DNA from: Alectoria sarmentosa
Taxonomy: Eukaryota > Ascomycota > Lecanoromycetes > Lecanorales > Parmeliaceae
NCBI GenBank assembly: GCA_009733775.1
Contig: WOGZ01000024.1
Coordinates: 62,001-126,000 of the forward strand
Length of the DNA stretch: 64,000 nt
Direction of reading: 5' to 3'
Shown here: positions 31,868 through 42,607 of the stretch, one piece after another
Layout of the letters: each line of letters starts with the position of its first letter
Numbering within the stretch: position 1 is the first letter of the stretch
Program-made: the position numbers and the translations under genes
Notes under the pieces: generated by a model
Told to the model about the DNA's origin: nothing
Seen by the model: only the letters and a program-made list of their open reading frames with translations
Database searches by the model: none

Positions 31868-33563
31868 CTAGAAACCCCCTCAAACTTGCTCAGCTAAGCT
31901 TGTTCTAGTAAGACGTCGGAGCCTCAGGATTGTGCAATAGCAACAGCAGGATAGCCTGGAAGACATAACGTAGTTATGATGGTGGTCTTTGGCCATATTA
32001 AATCTGAATCTATGCTACGGAATCATCATCCCCAGCCGTGCGTCTTTGCAGCCTCCATGAGAGCCATCACAGCTTCTTCCGTTCGAAATATGTCGGGCAG
32101 ACCAGCGTGCCAAGGCGTTGGGGAGCTGCTAGGACGAATTCGTTGGGTCTCTTGGCAGCAGGGCAGGTCGGACTGATCACTGGAGGCATCAGAGGAAGCA
32201 TTCGAGGTTGGCGACTTGAGAATGATGTATTGCGACGAGATAGTGCAGGAAAGCAAACAGATGTCGTCTGACTTGACGTTGAGATATTGCACCTGCCTGC
32301 AGCGAAGCGCTGGGACCAGCGGAACCGAATTTGGAGCGCTTGTCCACGTGGGCCTGCCCAAAGGGTGGTAGCTAAAACGTACTTGAAGCTTGGCAAGAAG
32401 TTCGATGACGGCGTACTGAGTAGAGCTCTTGATGAACGATAGGCTTGTAGCAGACGGTAGAGATGGAATAAGACGAATGCTGAACGTGTAAGAAGTACAT
32501 AGAACATGAAGGGACCTGAAAAGTAGGTCTTGCCAGTGTGACTACTCCTAACTCCTATGTATCAGAGTCCACTACACCAGATGCGTGCAGCCATTCATGG
32601 CTCTCAGGACAATCAATATGGGTCTATCTGCAACAAGACCTCGACGACTGAAGTACAACTACAAATATAGTCCCTCGTAATGTAGAGCAAGCCATGAAAT
32701 CTCTTTCTGTGTCATTGGAAACGGACAACGGAACGCTTCAGTAGATGGATGGAGAGATGGTAGATCAAACAGAAGAACATGCTGGGCTCTATGCACCTGT
32801 CAGTCAACTCTGAAAACACTTGAACACACTTGATCGAAACCGGTGCAGCTGCAGCAGTAGCACGACAACGTGCCAAATACAGCGTGGCGGACTGGTAAGC
32901 ATGGTAGTAGAAGTGGAGGAGAAAAGCCGAGCCGTTCACAGAGATGATGCCGATGGTGACGGAACATCATGAAGGCTTCTCGAGAGCTTAGTTTCGGATG
33001 GATTGCCAGTAAAGAGGCAGCTCTCCATCAGGGGGTATCCAAGTCGTTTTTTCATCTTCCAATCACAACACGATTAGTCAGCTACAGGTAAACAATACGA
33101 AAGTCAGTGTCTTGACATTGATTTCCGTCTAGGGGTTGGGAAGGGCTATATGACTCTCGGTTTTTGTGGTTGAGTCTGATACGCTGAGAGATATTCATTG
33201 ATACAAACCACTGCTCTGTCTGTTTGTTCGCTCGAAACGCACACATGCCCTTTCTCTGCCGGACGAACAGTCGTCTCGACACGCCAACTTTGCAAGCCCC
33301 GATCGCAAGGCCCAAAGCGATTCAGAACTTCTTCTACATCCTCTTATTTCTACAAACGTTGCAGCATGGCTCTCGAGATTTGACGTGATGTCTAGGAATG
33401 ACGCCATTAGGTGCATGTAGTGATCGAGGCCATCCTATGTTTTCGTTGCTTTCAGGATCGATAGCATTCATTCGTGGAGCCATTGAATGCTAAGATACAT
33501 CTCGAGGATTCCCAAAGAATACCCAAAACCCAGCAAACCTGAACAATGGGCAGACACTCCACC
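31868..33563. other. Intergenic stretch without a confident gene
   Basis: Minus-strand 32067-32507 is open from an ATG for 146 codons but shows no motif. Other frames are short. No repeat or RNA gene is seen. Confidence 0.4.
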
Positions 33564-34576
33564 CTACAACATCACACCCGAATCATCAGGAACTCTATTT
33601 CTAAACGTCCAATCCCATGCCTCATCGAAGCTCCGGCACTGATGCTTGATCCCCCACCCATCTATAAGTACTGGTTTATGTTCCCCAAACTTTTCACGGA
33701 GTATACCCTTGCTAATACCCTCTAACCATTTCTCTGGGAGGTCCACAGCCGACTCGATCGTCAAATCGCCCGCACACATGATACCCTGCCGAAGATAATC
33801 GAAGCAGTGGGTGGTGTGTTCGCGTAGCAACATGAGTCTTTTCTCCTCGGAAAGGAGTTCGATGCCGGGTTGGGTGAAAGGCGGAAGGGTGCCGTTGAGG
33901 GCAGCGTAGTAGCTTGCTCGGAGAACTGTCTGCAGATGAGATGGGGTGATGTTAGCAGAGAGAAGTTGGGAGCCTGGCAGGAGATTTAATTGGCAAAAGA
34001 GTTACGTACGAGGCAATGCAGTTGGTGAAACATGGAGACGCCATAAACGTCGGGTCCTGTCTCCATGGGGATGCCGGACTTGAGTCCGTAGGCTTTGGCG
34101 TTCGGGACCACCACTGCACCTCCCCCTTCTGTACGAAGGACACCTTTTAGTGGTAGCTAATGTATGTGGTGGAGTCACTTACTGGGTCTCAAGGCTTCCC
34201 ATGCTGCATTGCTCTCTGGCGAAGCCGCCGCCATGAAGATTGCGTTTTCTTCGAACCTCCTTGTTTTAATGGATGCTAGAGCATTACCGGTCAGCATGTC
34301 ATGCCTCACTAGACAGCTGTAGATCTTACTCTCAGGAGCAAACGCCTTTGATCGTTTCAAGAAGTGCGATAACCCCTGGACGCTCAATACGGCAGCAAAG
34401 CCCAGATTGAGCAACAGCAGAAATGGCGCAACTTGGTATATCTTTCTAACAATAGACTGCACACCACTAGACTGGAAAAAATTGTCTTTTTCCCCATCGG
34501 AGACCTCGTCGCCTTCTGGCACCCGCCTGTACAGACCCTGAGCTTCTTGTCGCCAGCGTTCGAGAAACCCCCGCAT
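33564..34576 (-). CDS. UstYa-like (DUF3328) oxidase family protein
   Basis: Four exons, 34330-34576, 34183-34275, 34010-34128 and 33564-33929, code for 274 residues. Intron 1 is 54 nt (a multiple of three) and stop-free, so it is easily missed. A single membrane helix lies at about residues 49-69 after a short cytosolic N-terminus, the usual type II layout. Both family-defining HxxHC motifs are present: HQLHC at 148-152 and HTTHC at 191-195, followed by FDYLRQ. UstYa proteins act in fungal secondary metabolism, best known in cyclisation of ribosomal peptides such as ustiloxin, and others act in halogenation or oxidation steps. Here no precursor peptide or backbone enzyme is next to it, so the product cannot be inferred. 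Confidence 0.9.
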
Positions 34577-36843
34577 GGCTCAAGCTGCAAGCTCTAATCA
34601 AGGCGCACTGCTCAGCGAAGGATCGTCGCAGATTTCGAAACGGGCTGGACGGATAGGATTGAGCTTTGAACGTGGTGAACAAACGTGGTGAACGATTAGA
34701 GTTGCTGATTGGATCACGGGCGCGTAGATATGATTCAATCGCTGGAGGATATCCCCTTGGAGTTCATATCGGATGGCGAAGCTGTGGATTAGATTTATCA
34801 GCTGGAAAACGTTTCACTAGAATGGGCATCGTTGACGGCGGAAGAGAAAGGGCTTGATTGTAGCGGAAATTAGTGAGCTGGCCCTGGAGATTGTGGCTTA
34901 GTATTGTTGTTTGTGAATCAAAGGGCTGGAATTGGGCGCATTGACTCGAGGTGTGGTCAAGGGACAAAGGCAATTTTGTAGGGTAAAAGCTAAAAGTCGG
35001 GAAGGGGCAACGCTCTAATATTTCAACTTGATTGTGGTGCTCGTTGCTGGATTCCTTGTTGTAAACAATTTCTTGAACGATCTAGATGCTTTCAATTTCG
35101 AAGAAAGCGCCCTGGCTCTCATGGGTCAATATGTCATATCAAGCCGGCCTTGACTTCTTGCTCCTATCTAGTCTGCCGCCCTCAAGTGCATGGAGGTTCC
35201 TTGGTAGCCCTACGGCGCCTCGCGTCTCTGTCGTTGCTATCGTCGGACCCTCTTTTGGATACTGTAACGTCCTCGCTCCCGTTGCTCTCATCGCCCTCAT
35301 GACCTCCATTGACATCATTATTCTTGCTTTACTCATCTACTCCTTCCTCCTTGTCGCGGTCTGATATAACGAGCGGGTTGTCACTGCTTTACGGATCATT
35401 AGATATGACAATGGGCTTCCCAATAAACTCATCCTTTAAGCCCTCTGCTTCTTATCGTCATCATCCTCGCTCTCGTCCTCGTCACCATCCTCGTCATCGT
35501 CACGCGCCTCTCCCCTTTCCTCCTCAGAACCACCCGATTCCGATGTGGCACAGGGGAAAACACGATGATAGTAGCGACAGGAATACCAGGATCTTTTGGG
35601 AGGTCTGATGTTTTTGGCACATGCTATATCTCAGGGTTCCACAACCGCAGTCCCTAGGCGGCATTTGGTTGATCTCGCTGCCTCTGTAGTTAAGGCGATG
35701 TTTTTGGTATAGGCTTGGATTGGCAGCGTACTCATCTATTACGCGCTGACACCTTGCACCGATCTTGAGTTTAAGCTATTCGATGCTCGGACGATCCCAT
35801 GGATTGGCATAAGGCAGAGCTGGATCAACTCTGTCAAAATGACGCTGTATAGTGGGTTGCGGAAGTTTGGAACGTCATGGAAAAACAGAGTGAGATTCTT
35901 GGGTGCCTTCGGCAGCCTCATCAGGGCTGGGATTTCGCTTGTTTGTGGACATCTTGACTCTACATTGCTGAGATCCAATATAAATCCGAAAGATTTCGTG
36001 CGGGATGTGGAAAATGGAACACGCTCTAAAACAGAGGTGAGTTTAAGGACGAAGCCTTAATTACAATCCGGGAAGGCTGTCTTCAGAATGAGAAAGGAGC
36101 GGGTGATTGACAGATAATGACACAATAAATGGAGCGACGGAGTTTTCGAGGGCAGACAAAGGAGAGGTTGAATGCAGTATTCGTTTGCGGCATGGAAGTT
36201 GCACAGTGCTCCGTGCAAATGGTCTATACCCCGAGGGACCCCGTAGGTTTAATTCACGCAGGCAAGAGTTTCTGTGCCAATTAATTGTCTGTAAATGAGT
36301 TGGCCTGATCTCTCTTGGTTAGAAGTCGCAGGCTGTGGTCTACTCTGTTTTGCAGCGTGGCTTAGATTAGATCAGATTAGATAAGATATCAGATATCAGA
36401 TCTTGGCGTCTTGGCGTCAATCGTCTTCCTCGCCGCCCTTCTTTGCTCTTGTGCTCAAAACCGAGTAGCCTCCTTGTTCAAACAGGGTCAGCAGTGTCAA
36501 GCACTGGTTTTAGAGCATTACTGTGTTCCTAGCTCTCTATTTTTACCTCCAGATTGTCAATATAATGATGTGCAAGCTCTCTTGACTGAGAGACGCAACC
36601 TTCACCAAGGGCAATGTGACAGCGAGTGCTGCGACTGAGCCATTGCAATCCAGCATAGAGATTATTAAACTAGGAGCAGAGGTGTTGCAATGGAGATGGG
36701 ATGGATTTCTGTTTCTGAAGAACGCACTTAAACTTTCATAGGCCCTCCAATCTGCTCCAGTGGGAGCAACGCGCCCGACGGTCCGGATACAGAGGCCTGA
36801 ACCGGTCCACGTCCGTCTTTATAGACACCTGAATCTGCCCGGG
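34577..36843. other. Gene-poor stretch
   Basis: One plus-strand frame of 92 codons (35086-35364) codes a hydrophobic C-terminus (SIDIIILALLIYSFLL) but has no family match or start context worth a call. Short AT-rich direct repeats (AGATTAGATCAGATTAGAT, then GATATCA twice) lie at 36363-36405. No other feature. Confidence 0.4.
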
Positions 36844-38173
36844 CTATTGGTTCATTGGACCATTAGAGACCAACGGTCCGGCTAAATCGTCCGGACCATC
36901 GAGCGTCCTGAGTAGGAGTATATGTGCCTTATCGCTGTCACTGTCTCGACTCCGAAAACCCCAATCAGGTATCCCAGCGCTGTTGCAATCGCGGGCAGTA
37001 CCATTGTTCTCCCTGCCACGAATATTGCTCAACTTGATGCTCTGATTTCTGGAGGCGTCTCTACCCATCCACATGCCGGACCCGGAGGCCCTACTACTGG
37101 CGATAGCCTTGCAAGACATCATGGCTTCGAAGGACTGCTGCAAGAGCGGCCAAATAGCAGGTAGACAGGCGGCGTAGATGACCACGTTTGCTTCGGTCCT
37201 TCAAGTAACATAAGTTAGTGCTGTGAAGCGAGTTCAGGCAAGTGATCGCTTACACATTCCAGACTAAAAGTGAGACGCTAATCCATGTCACATCTGACTT
37301 CGCTGTCAAGGAGCGTAAATACGATGCTTTGATAGCTCCACAGATTGCGGCACTGATGGAATTCTGATTAGATCAAGCTTGCTGAATGCAGATCGATATC
37401 ACTTACAATACTCCCAAGCCCAAGAGTGCACACAATACGATCCTCCTTTTCAGAGATAGTTGAAGCTTCCACAAGAACGTCACTGGGATCAATGCCAGAA
37501 CCAGGTCCACGAAGGCCCAGTAGCCTGCAGAAACTTTAGCACAGAGCAGCATCACGTAAAGATATCAGCTTACAGGATCCACTGATATCCCAGTTGTTGA
37601 CGCTTTCCGCATCCCAACAGCTCCCTGGGAGTGTGGGTATCCATAACTTCCTTGCAGGCTTGCATTGCGCATACTCGAGACCCACAATGAGAATGGCCAC
37701 AATCACGGAACTGACCGAAAGAAAGCCGAGCACCCATGTTCGCAACTTGCTCGGGGCTTGCAATCTATATATGAGGAGGGCTACTGACACCTTCCCGATT
37801 GAGACTGCGCCGATGCAGAACACTAGGGAAATGACGTTCCACTCTAAGGATTTGGATATCTGCATCGGCTGGAGGTCGAAGACATGACGGCTGCCCCCGT
37901 ACGATGTATACACTGAAATTGTGCAGGATGTTACGATGATAGAAGACTATTGAGGGTTATGATGTGCAGCTTCCAGCAATTGTTTCATGAGAGACTGACC
38001 ATTGGGAGTAAGATGCACCAATCGTCCAACCAGAGATTACGAGTCATCTTGGCTCGACAGTAAAAGCGAGATGCGACAAAGAGACACGAGAGGACACATT
38101 GCACCCAAGTCACAGTCAGAAGATATCCTGCTCTACTTTGCCCGCGGCCCAAGGGGAGCGTCGTCTGATTCAT
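36844..38173 (-). CDS. Fungal rhodopsin-like seven-helix integral membrane protein
   Basis: Five exons: 38000-38173, 37574-37946, 37407-37524, 37254-37352 and 36844-37198; 372 residues. The junction phases are 0, 1, 2 and 2 and all keep frame. The sequence shows about seven hydrophobic segments and the landmarks of the fungal 'rhodopsin domain' family (often called SAT4 or PTH11-like): LDDWCILLPM after helix 2, YGGSRHVFDL in the first long loop, a Cys pair, AQCKPARKLW, GSCWD, ISGSCYWAFVDLVLALIPV, and VTEANVVIYAACLPAIWPL. The tail is cytosolic and Ser/Arg-rich. It lacks the retinal Lys context of true opsins. Function in this family is largely unknown; many copies per genome, some tied to virulence or secondary-metabolite clusters. 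Confidence 0.88.
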
Positions 38174-38435
38174 GACTGTGAAATGCTCTGTGATGTTCAA
38201 TGGTTGTGATTCATCAAGAGAGTGAAATGGTGATTAAGAATCATTTGATATTGACCTAGGAGAATCACAGATTACCCATTTCGAAGCCCAACCGCTAGGA
38301 AGGGGGAACATCTTTTAGGTCGTATTGTAGCAAGGAATTTGGCAAAGGATTTTAGAAGGGTCCTCATACATGTGCGCACCTTCTCGATCTGAGTACCAGC
38401 TCCCCCCCCCCGTTCCAGATCAGCAGAATTAACCA
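38174..38435. promoter_or_regulatory. Upstream region of the rhodopsin-like gene
   Basis: Expected promoter region; includes a short poly-C run at 38403-38411. No clear TATA box. Confidence 0.3.
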
Positions 38436-38706
38436 GCATCAAAAGAAGTCCTTCGCAGCCTTAAATTTTCTGAGAGCACAGCAACGTCAACCTGCATTGA
38501 AGAGAATCCTGTATTCCTTGAGTATCAAAGCAGTCGGACCCGTTTTCTGTTGTTTTGGAAAACAGCAACTTTAGCCTGTATTGAAGAAAATCCTTTACGG
38601 CCTCAAGTGTTGAATCAATCGGAATGCGTGTTCCGCAGAGTGATCTGCATTGAAGGCAATCCTTCACGCCTTACCTATTCAAGCAATCGGCTCCGTTTTC
38701 CGCAGC
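38436..38706. repeat. Imperfect tandem repeat, three units plus a partial one
   Basis: The core CTGCATTGAAGAGAATCCT occurs at 38492, a variant CTGTATTGAAGAAAATCCT at 38576, and CTGCATTGAAGGCAATCCT at 38645. Each is followed by a CCT...CAATCGG...CCGTTTTC-like end, and units are 84 and 69 bp apart. A further partial unit (AAAAGAAGTCCTTCGCAGCCTT) lies at about 38442. No coding frame crosses all units, so this is likely a decayed minisatellite. Confidence 0.7.
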
Positions 38707-39788
38707 ATTAAGTGAGAATGCATCAGAAATCTCTCGTCAAGCGAATGAACAGATAGAGATATGATCCAAGAATCGGGTCAGTACAAAGTATTATACCTCT
38801 TCCTCAGTGCGCATAGGTTACTCTCATGGTCGCGCATGACAACCCGATCTGAGGGGGTGTGGTTAAACATGTATCGAAGAAGGGTGTACATATATGGGAC
38901 ACCTTTCGGAATGCCTACCAGGACGGGGAGTTTTTGCGATAGGGCATAGAGTAGTCAAAACGTGAAGGGTGAAGACGGGAAGATTGATTGGACACAGGTA
39001 GCTCATTCCTTCGATGTGTTTTGCTGCACGGACAAATCCGATAGCCGGAGTGCTGCTGGTCTTTCTAAGATACGATTGAAAAGGGTTTCGGGTTTCTCTA
39101 GCTGCATGCTGTTTGACTCGCTCGATCCCGAGCGTTTCGATCAAGGTTACATGCGCAAGCGAAACAAGAGAACCGAGGTCATCAACGATCGTGCATTGCA
39201 TCATGACTCTCATTCATGCATGATACATCCCTTTCGTCGTGTTTCCAAGCCCAACTCAATTCCTGCATGAGGCCTTCATTTTCCCTCCAGCGAATCAGAC
39301 AGACGGAACAAGGGGTCCGGTAACGTGAAGAGAGAGGTTCAGAAGCAAATCCAAAGCCTCGCCTTTGTTGCCACAACCCTCGCAGGAACTTCTCATACCA
39401 TCGAGAGCATTAAATCCCACCATTCTTTCCTCATCGCTCAACCGAGCGGATACGATGATGCAGCCAAGCCATGCTCCTACAACTGAGCGACTTTGATGCT
39501 GCAATGTTGTCATGATTATGTAATCAGACCGCTTCAATGTTGCAACAGTCCCCTGCTCGCCTTTGTAACAGCCTACTGTTGTATGCATGAGCATATCTCA
39601 AACCTTTACTCCCTCTACTTTGGCCTCTCCGTCGGCCAAAAGTCAACAACAGTGTGGATGGTGCAATCATTTCATGATATCATTCACTTTGCGCACCCTC
39701 TCGTACTAGGGTCTTCCCAATCTCTTCGGGCCTCATCTTCAGCGCGACATCTTTTTTCTCCTCCTCTCTCTGCTCAGCTTCAAGTGCA
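38707..39788. other. Intergenic region ahead of the O-methyltransferase gene
   Basis: Overlapping short frames on both strands without motifs. The last about 190 bases are pyrimidine-rich and should include the 5' leader of the methyltransferase gene. Confidence 0.4.
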
Positions 39789-41223
39789 ATGGCTGCGGAA
39801 GTTCTATCTCTGGTGATCCAATTAGAAACGGCCATTCAGAAGGTACCCAAAAGCGAATGGGATACCCAAGATGCGGCCATCAGGAGACAAGCAAGCGATA
39901 CCCTGCGAAAACTCAGCCTCGATCTTGAGGACTGGGGAGATCTTGTCGACCGTGTCATCTACTCGGTCAGCACTTCTACATCTCATTGCTTCAGCATGCA
40001 AGGCTGACGCATGTACCAGCCCATGGACAATGTCATGATTCGATTGGCGCTTGACCTTGGCATCTTCGACATCATAACCGCTCATACTGGCCCTGTAGAT
40101 GTGGAGACTATAGTGAATGAGGTTGGAGTCGCTGACGAGACCTTGCTAAGACGCATTCTACGCACTCTGGACGCGATGAATGCCATCGGTGCAGTTGGAG
40201 AAGACGGCTACGAGGCAACGAACTATACCAGAGCTTTCACTACTCAGAAGGGTATTGCCGGACAGAGATTCTCGTGAGTAGAGCGTCTTTAGCTATTGGA
40301 CATAATGCTCTTGTACGGCGATATCACGCATTTTTGTCTACTTGTAGATGGGATTGACTGAAACAATCCACGGAACGTTTCTGACTTCAACTTGCTTCAA
40401 AGGTTCGAATTCTGTGCACCTGCATGGAATCAGATCCCTTATTTTCTTGCCAAGGGAGGCTACCGCAATCCTTCGAATGCGCTGGACACGCCACTACAAA
40501 TGGCTTTCAACTCCCAAACCCATTTCTTCGGACTTCTCCAGGAGCGTCCAGGAATGCTAGAGACCTTCGGCACCTTCATGACATGTCACATGAAAGGCCG
40601 TCCAGAGTTTCCTGAAATCTACCCTGTTGAGAAGGAGCTTGTCGATGGATTGAGCGACAACGAGGACGCGGTGCTCCTCGTCGATGTCGGAGGAGGTCTA
40701 GGACAAGATATCTCGACTCTGAGACAAATGGTTCCTACTCTGCGAGGTCGTACCATTCTGCAGGAACTTCCTGAGATGATGCAGTCGTTTCCTGGGACAG
40801 AAGGCATAGAGATCATGGAGTATGATTTCTTCGAGCCACAAAAAATCAAAGGTATGTAGTACCTTTGTCGAGAATGACCTACGATTTGACTGATGCTGAG
40901 GGAAAGGCGCCCGAGCATACTATTTTCGCAACATCTTCCACGACTGGTCCGACGAAAATTGCCTCAAGATCCTTGACTCCACAAAGTCCGCTATGATCCC
41001 CGGGTACTCAAAAATCCTCATCAATGATCTCGTGGTCACGCAGCAAAAAGAAGGCCTCTTCATGACCAAGTCTGACATGAACATGCTGGCGTTGTTGGGC
41101 AGCATGGAACGTTCGGAGAAGCAATGGTATGAGCTGATGGAGAAGGCCGGTCTTGTCATTGTTAAGATGTGGACCAAGGAAGCCCGCTACGAAAGCATCA
41201 TCGAAGTTATGCTCCCAGTTTAA
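39789..41223 (+). CDS. Small-molecule O-methyltransferase (SAM-dependent, COMT-like)
   Basis: Four exons, 39789-39965, 40020-40273, 40403-40851 and 40907-41223, give 398 residues. The second intron (129 nt) uses the CTTCAAAG acceptor at 40402; the nearer TTGTAG acceptor leads to a stop. The N-terminal half is a winged-helix dimerisation region (PMDNVMIRLALDLGIFDII). The SAM-binding motif LLVDVGGGLGQD has its Asp at residue 238, and the catalytic His305 lies in IFHDWSDENC. This is the architecture of plant-type and fungal polyketide O-methyltransferases such as sterigmatocystin 8-O-methyltransferase. The acceptor is unknown. It is the nearest biosynthetic gene to the UstYa-like gene (5 kb away, opposite strand). 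Confidence 0.9.
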
Positions 41224-42016
41224 AAGCTCGCTAATAAGATTAGTAACGTGTGGGATAAAACCATCTCGGTGGCTTTTTGAACTATCCTTGAGCTTCAAAG
41301 GCCTAAGAAATCCCACCGAAGCCCTCCTCTGCGCAGAAAAGCCATCCTGGCTGGCTGCCTCTGAGCTGAACACCTCCTCCTTCCCCAACCCTGCCGTGCG
41401 TCTTCACTTCCACCCATGGTCGTCATTAGCACCGTTTCATTTCCCTAACAGCAGACAAGCCCCCCCCCCCTCCCCCCACATTGCCGGCGAACAGCGAACA
41501 AACAGCACCCCAATCGAAACTCCAAAAATCATTTCACAACCACTCCCATTTTTCCATTTCCAGATCACAGCTCCCATTTTTTTCCCCATACCTCCCTCCC
41601 CTCCCTTCCCGTCCCCCCTCCAATTCATTCCACATTACCCTTCCTTCTCCGACTCCCTCTCTCTCTCTCCCAGCCACATTCGCATAACAAACTCACCTGC
41701 CCCCTTTTCAAGCACCACGACCCATCCGCGAATTTTGGCCTGATTGTTTATTTTGCTTTCGTGTACCAATCAAACCAACAACTAGCCAGCCAGCTAGCTA
41801 GCTAGAGTTGGGCTTACATACGCGCCTGCGAGGCTTTTTCGCTACTCTGTTGTTGTTGGGTATGCAATGAATGCTAGATTTGGTTGGATGGGGTAGTGAC
41901 TAGGCTGGGCGTGGCGTGGGGATGGGATGGGATGGGAAAGGTTGTGATTGGGGAATTTGGGGGGAAGGGTCGGAGCGTACTTTTCATCCTGACAGGGCTG
42001 GCTCTTGTTTGTTTGT
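41224..42016. other. Pyrimidine-rich intergenic region
   Basis: Follows the O-methyltransferase stop. 41460-41680 is strongly C/T-rich with poly-C and CT runs. Open frames here reflect composition bias. Nothing else is seen. Confidence 0.45.
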
Positions 42017-42105
42017 TTCTTTTCTTTCTTACTTTCTTACTTTCTTGCTTTCTTGCTTTCTTGCTTTCTTGCTTTCTTGCTTTCTTGCTTTCTTGCTTTT
42101 CTTTT
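42017..42105. repeat. 8-bp microsatellite (CTTTCTTG)n
   Basis: About ten copies of an 8-base unit, CTTTCTTG or CTTTCTTA, in direct tandem, grading into a T-rich stretch. Confidence 0.9.
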
Positions 42106-42232
42106 TTTCCTCACTGGCTTTCTTACTTGCTTTATTTAGTTAGTTGGCGGCAGGTCTAGACATCGATACGAGCGAGCGAAAAGGTTTCATTCATTCATTC
42201 CTTTCTTGAACCCTCCCTACGCTGCCCCGCCC

Positions 42233-42233
<1 letters not shown>

Positions 42234-42265
<32 letters not shown>
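42234..42265. repeat. CT dinucleotide microsatellite
   Basis: A run of CT repeats with one TTT interruption shortly before the assembly gap. Confidence 0.85.
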
Positions 42266-42360
42266 CGATGGCGCCGGTGCATCCGGCGCCTTGGAACTGA
42301 TCTCCGCCAAGAAGTCCACTTGGTCATCTTTCATCACCGCTTGTTTTAGGTGGGCTGCCG

Positions 42361-42568
42361 NNNNNNNNNNNNNNNNNNNNNNNNNNNNNNNNNNNNNNNN
42401 NNNNNNNNNNNNNNNNNNNNNNNNNNNNNNNNNNNNNNNNNNNNNNNNNNNNNNNNNNNNNNNNNNNNNNNNNNNNNNNNNNNNNNNNNNNNNNNNNNNN
42501 NNNNNNNNNNNNNNNNNNNNNNNNNNNNNNNNNNNNNNNNNNNNNNNNNNNNNNNNNNNNNNNNNNNN
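42361..42568. other. Assembly gap (208 Ns)
   Basis: An unbroken run of N. It is preceded by CT repeats and followed by two Ts and a 37-base G run (42571-42607), so the gap lies in sequence hard to assemble. Its length may be an estimate. Confidence 0.99.

Positions 42569-42570
<2 letters not shown>

Positions 42571-42607
<37 letters not shown>
42571..42607. repeat. Poly-G run of 37 bases
   Basis: An uninterrupted G homopolymer immediately right of the gap, followed by CTGGGGGG. Could partly be an assembly artefact. Confidence 0.9.

Noticed and set aside
32067..32507. Minus-strand 146-codon frame; splicing by GTACGT...GGGCAG to a second frame gives a longer product
   Set aside because: The intron would be only 29 nt, too short for a fungal spliceosomal intron, and no motif supports either reading.
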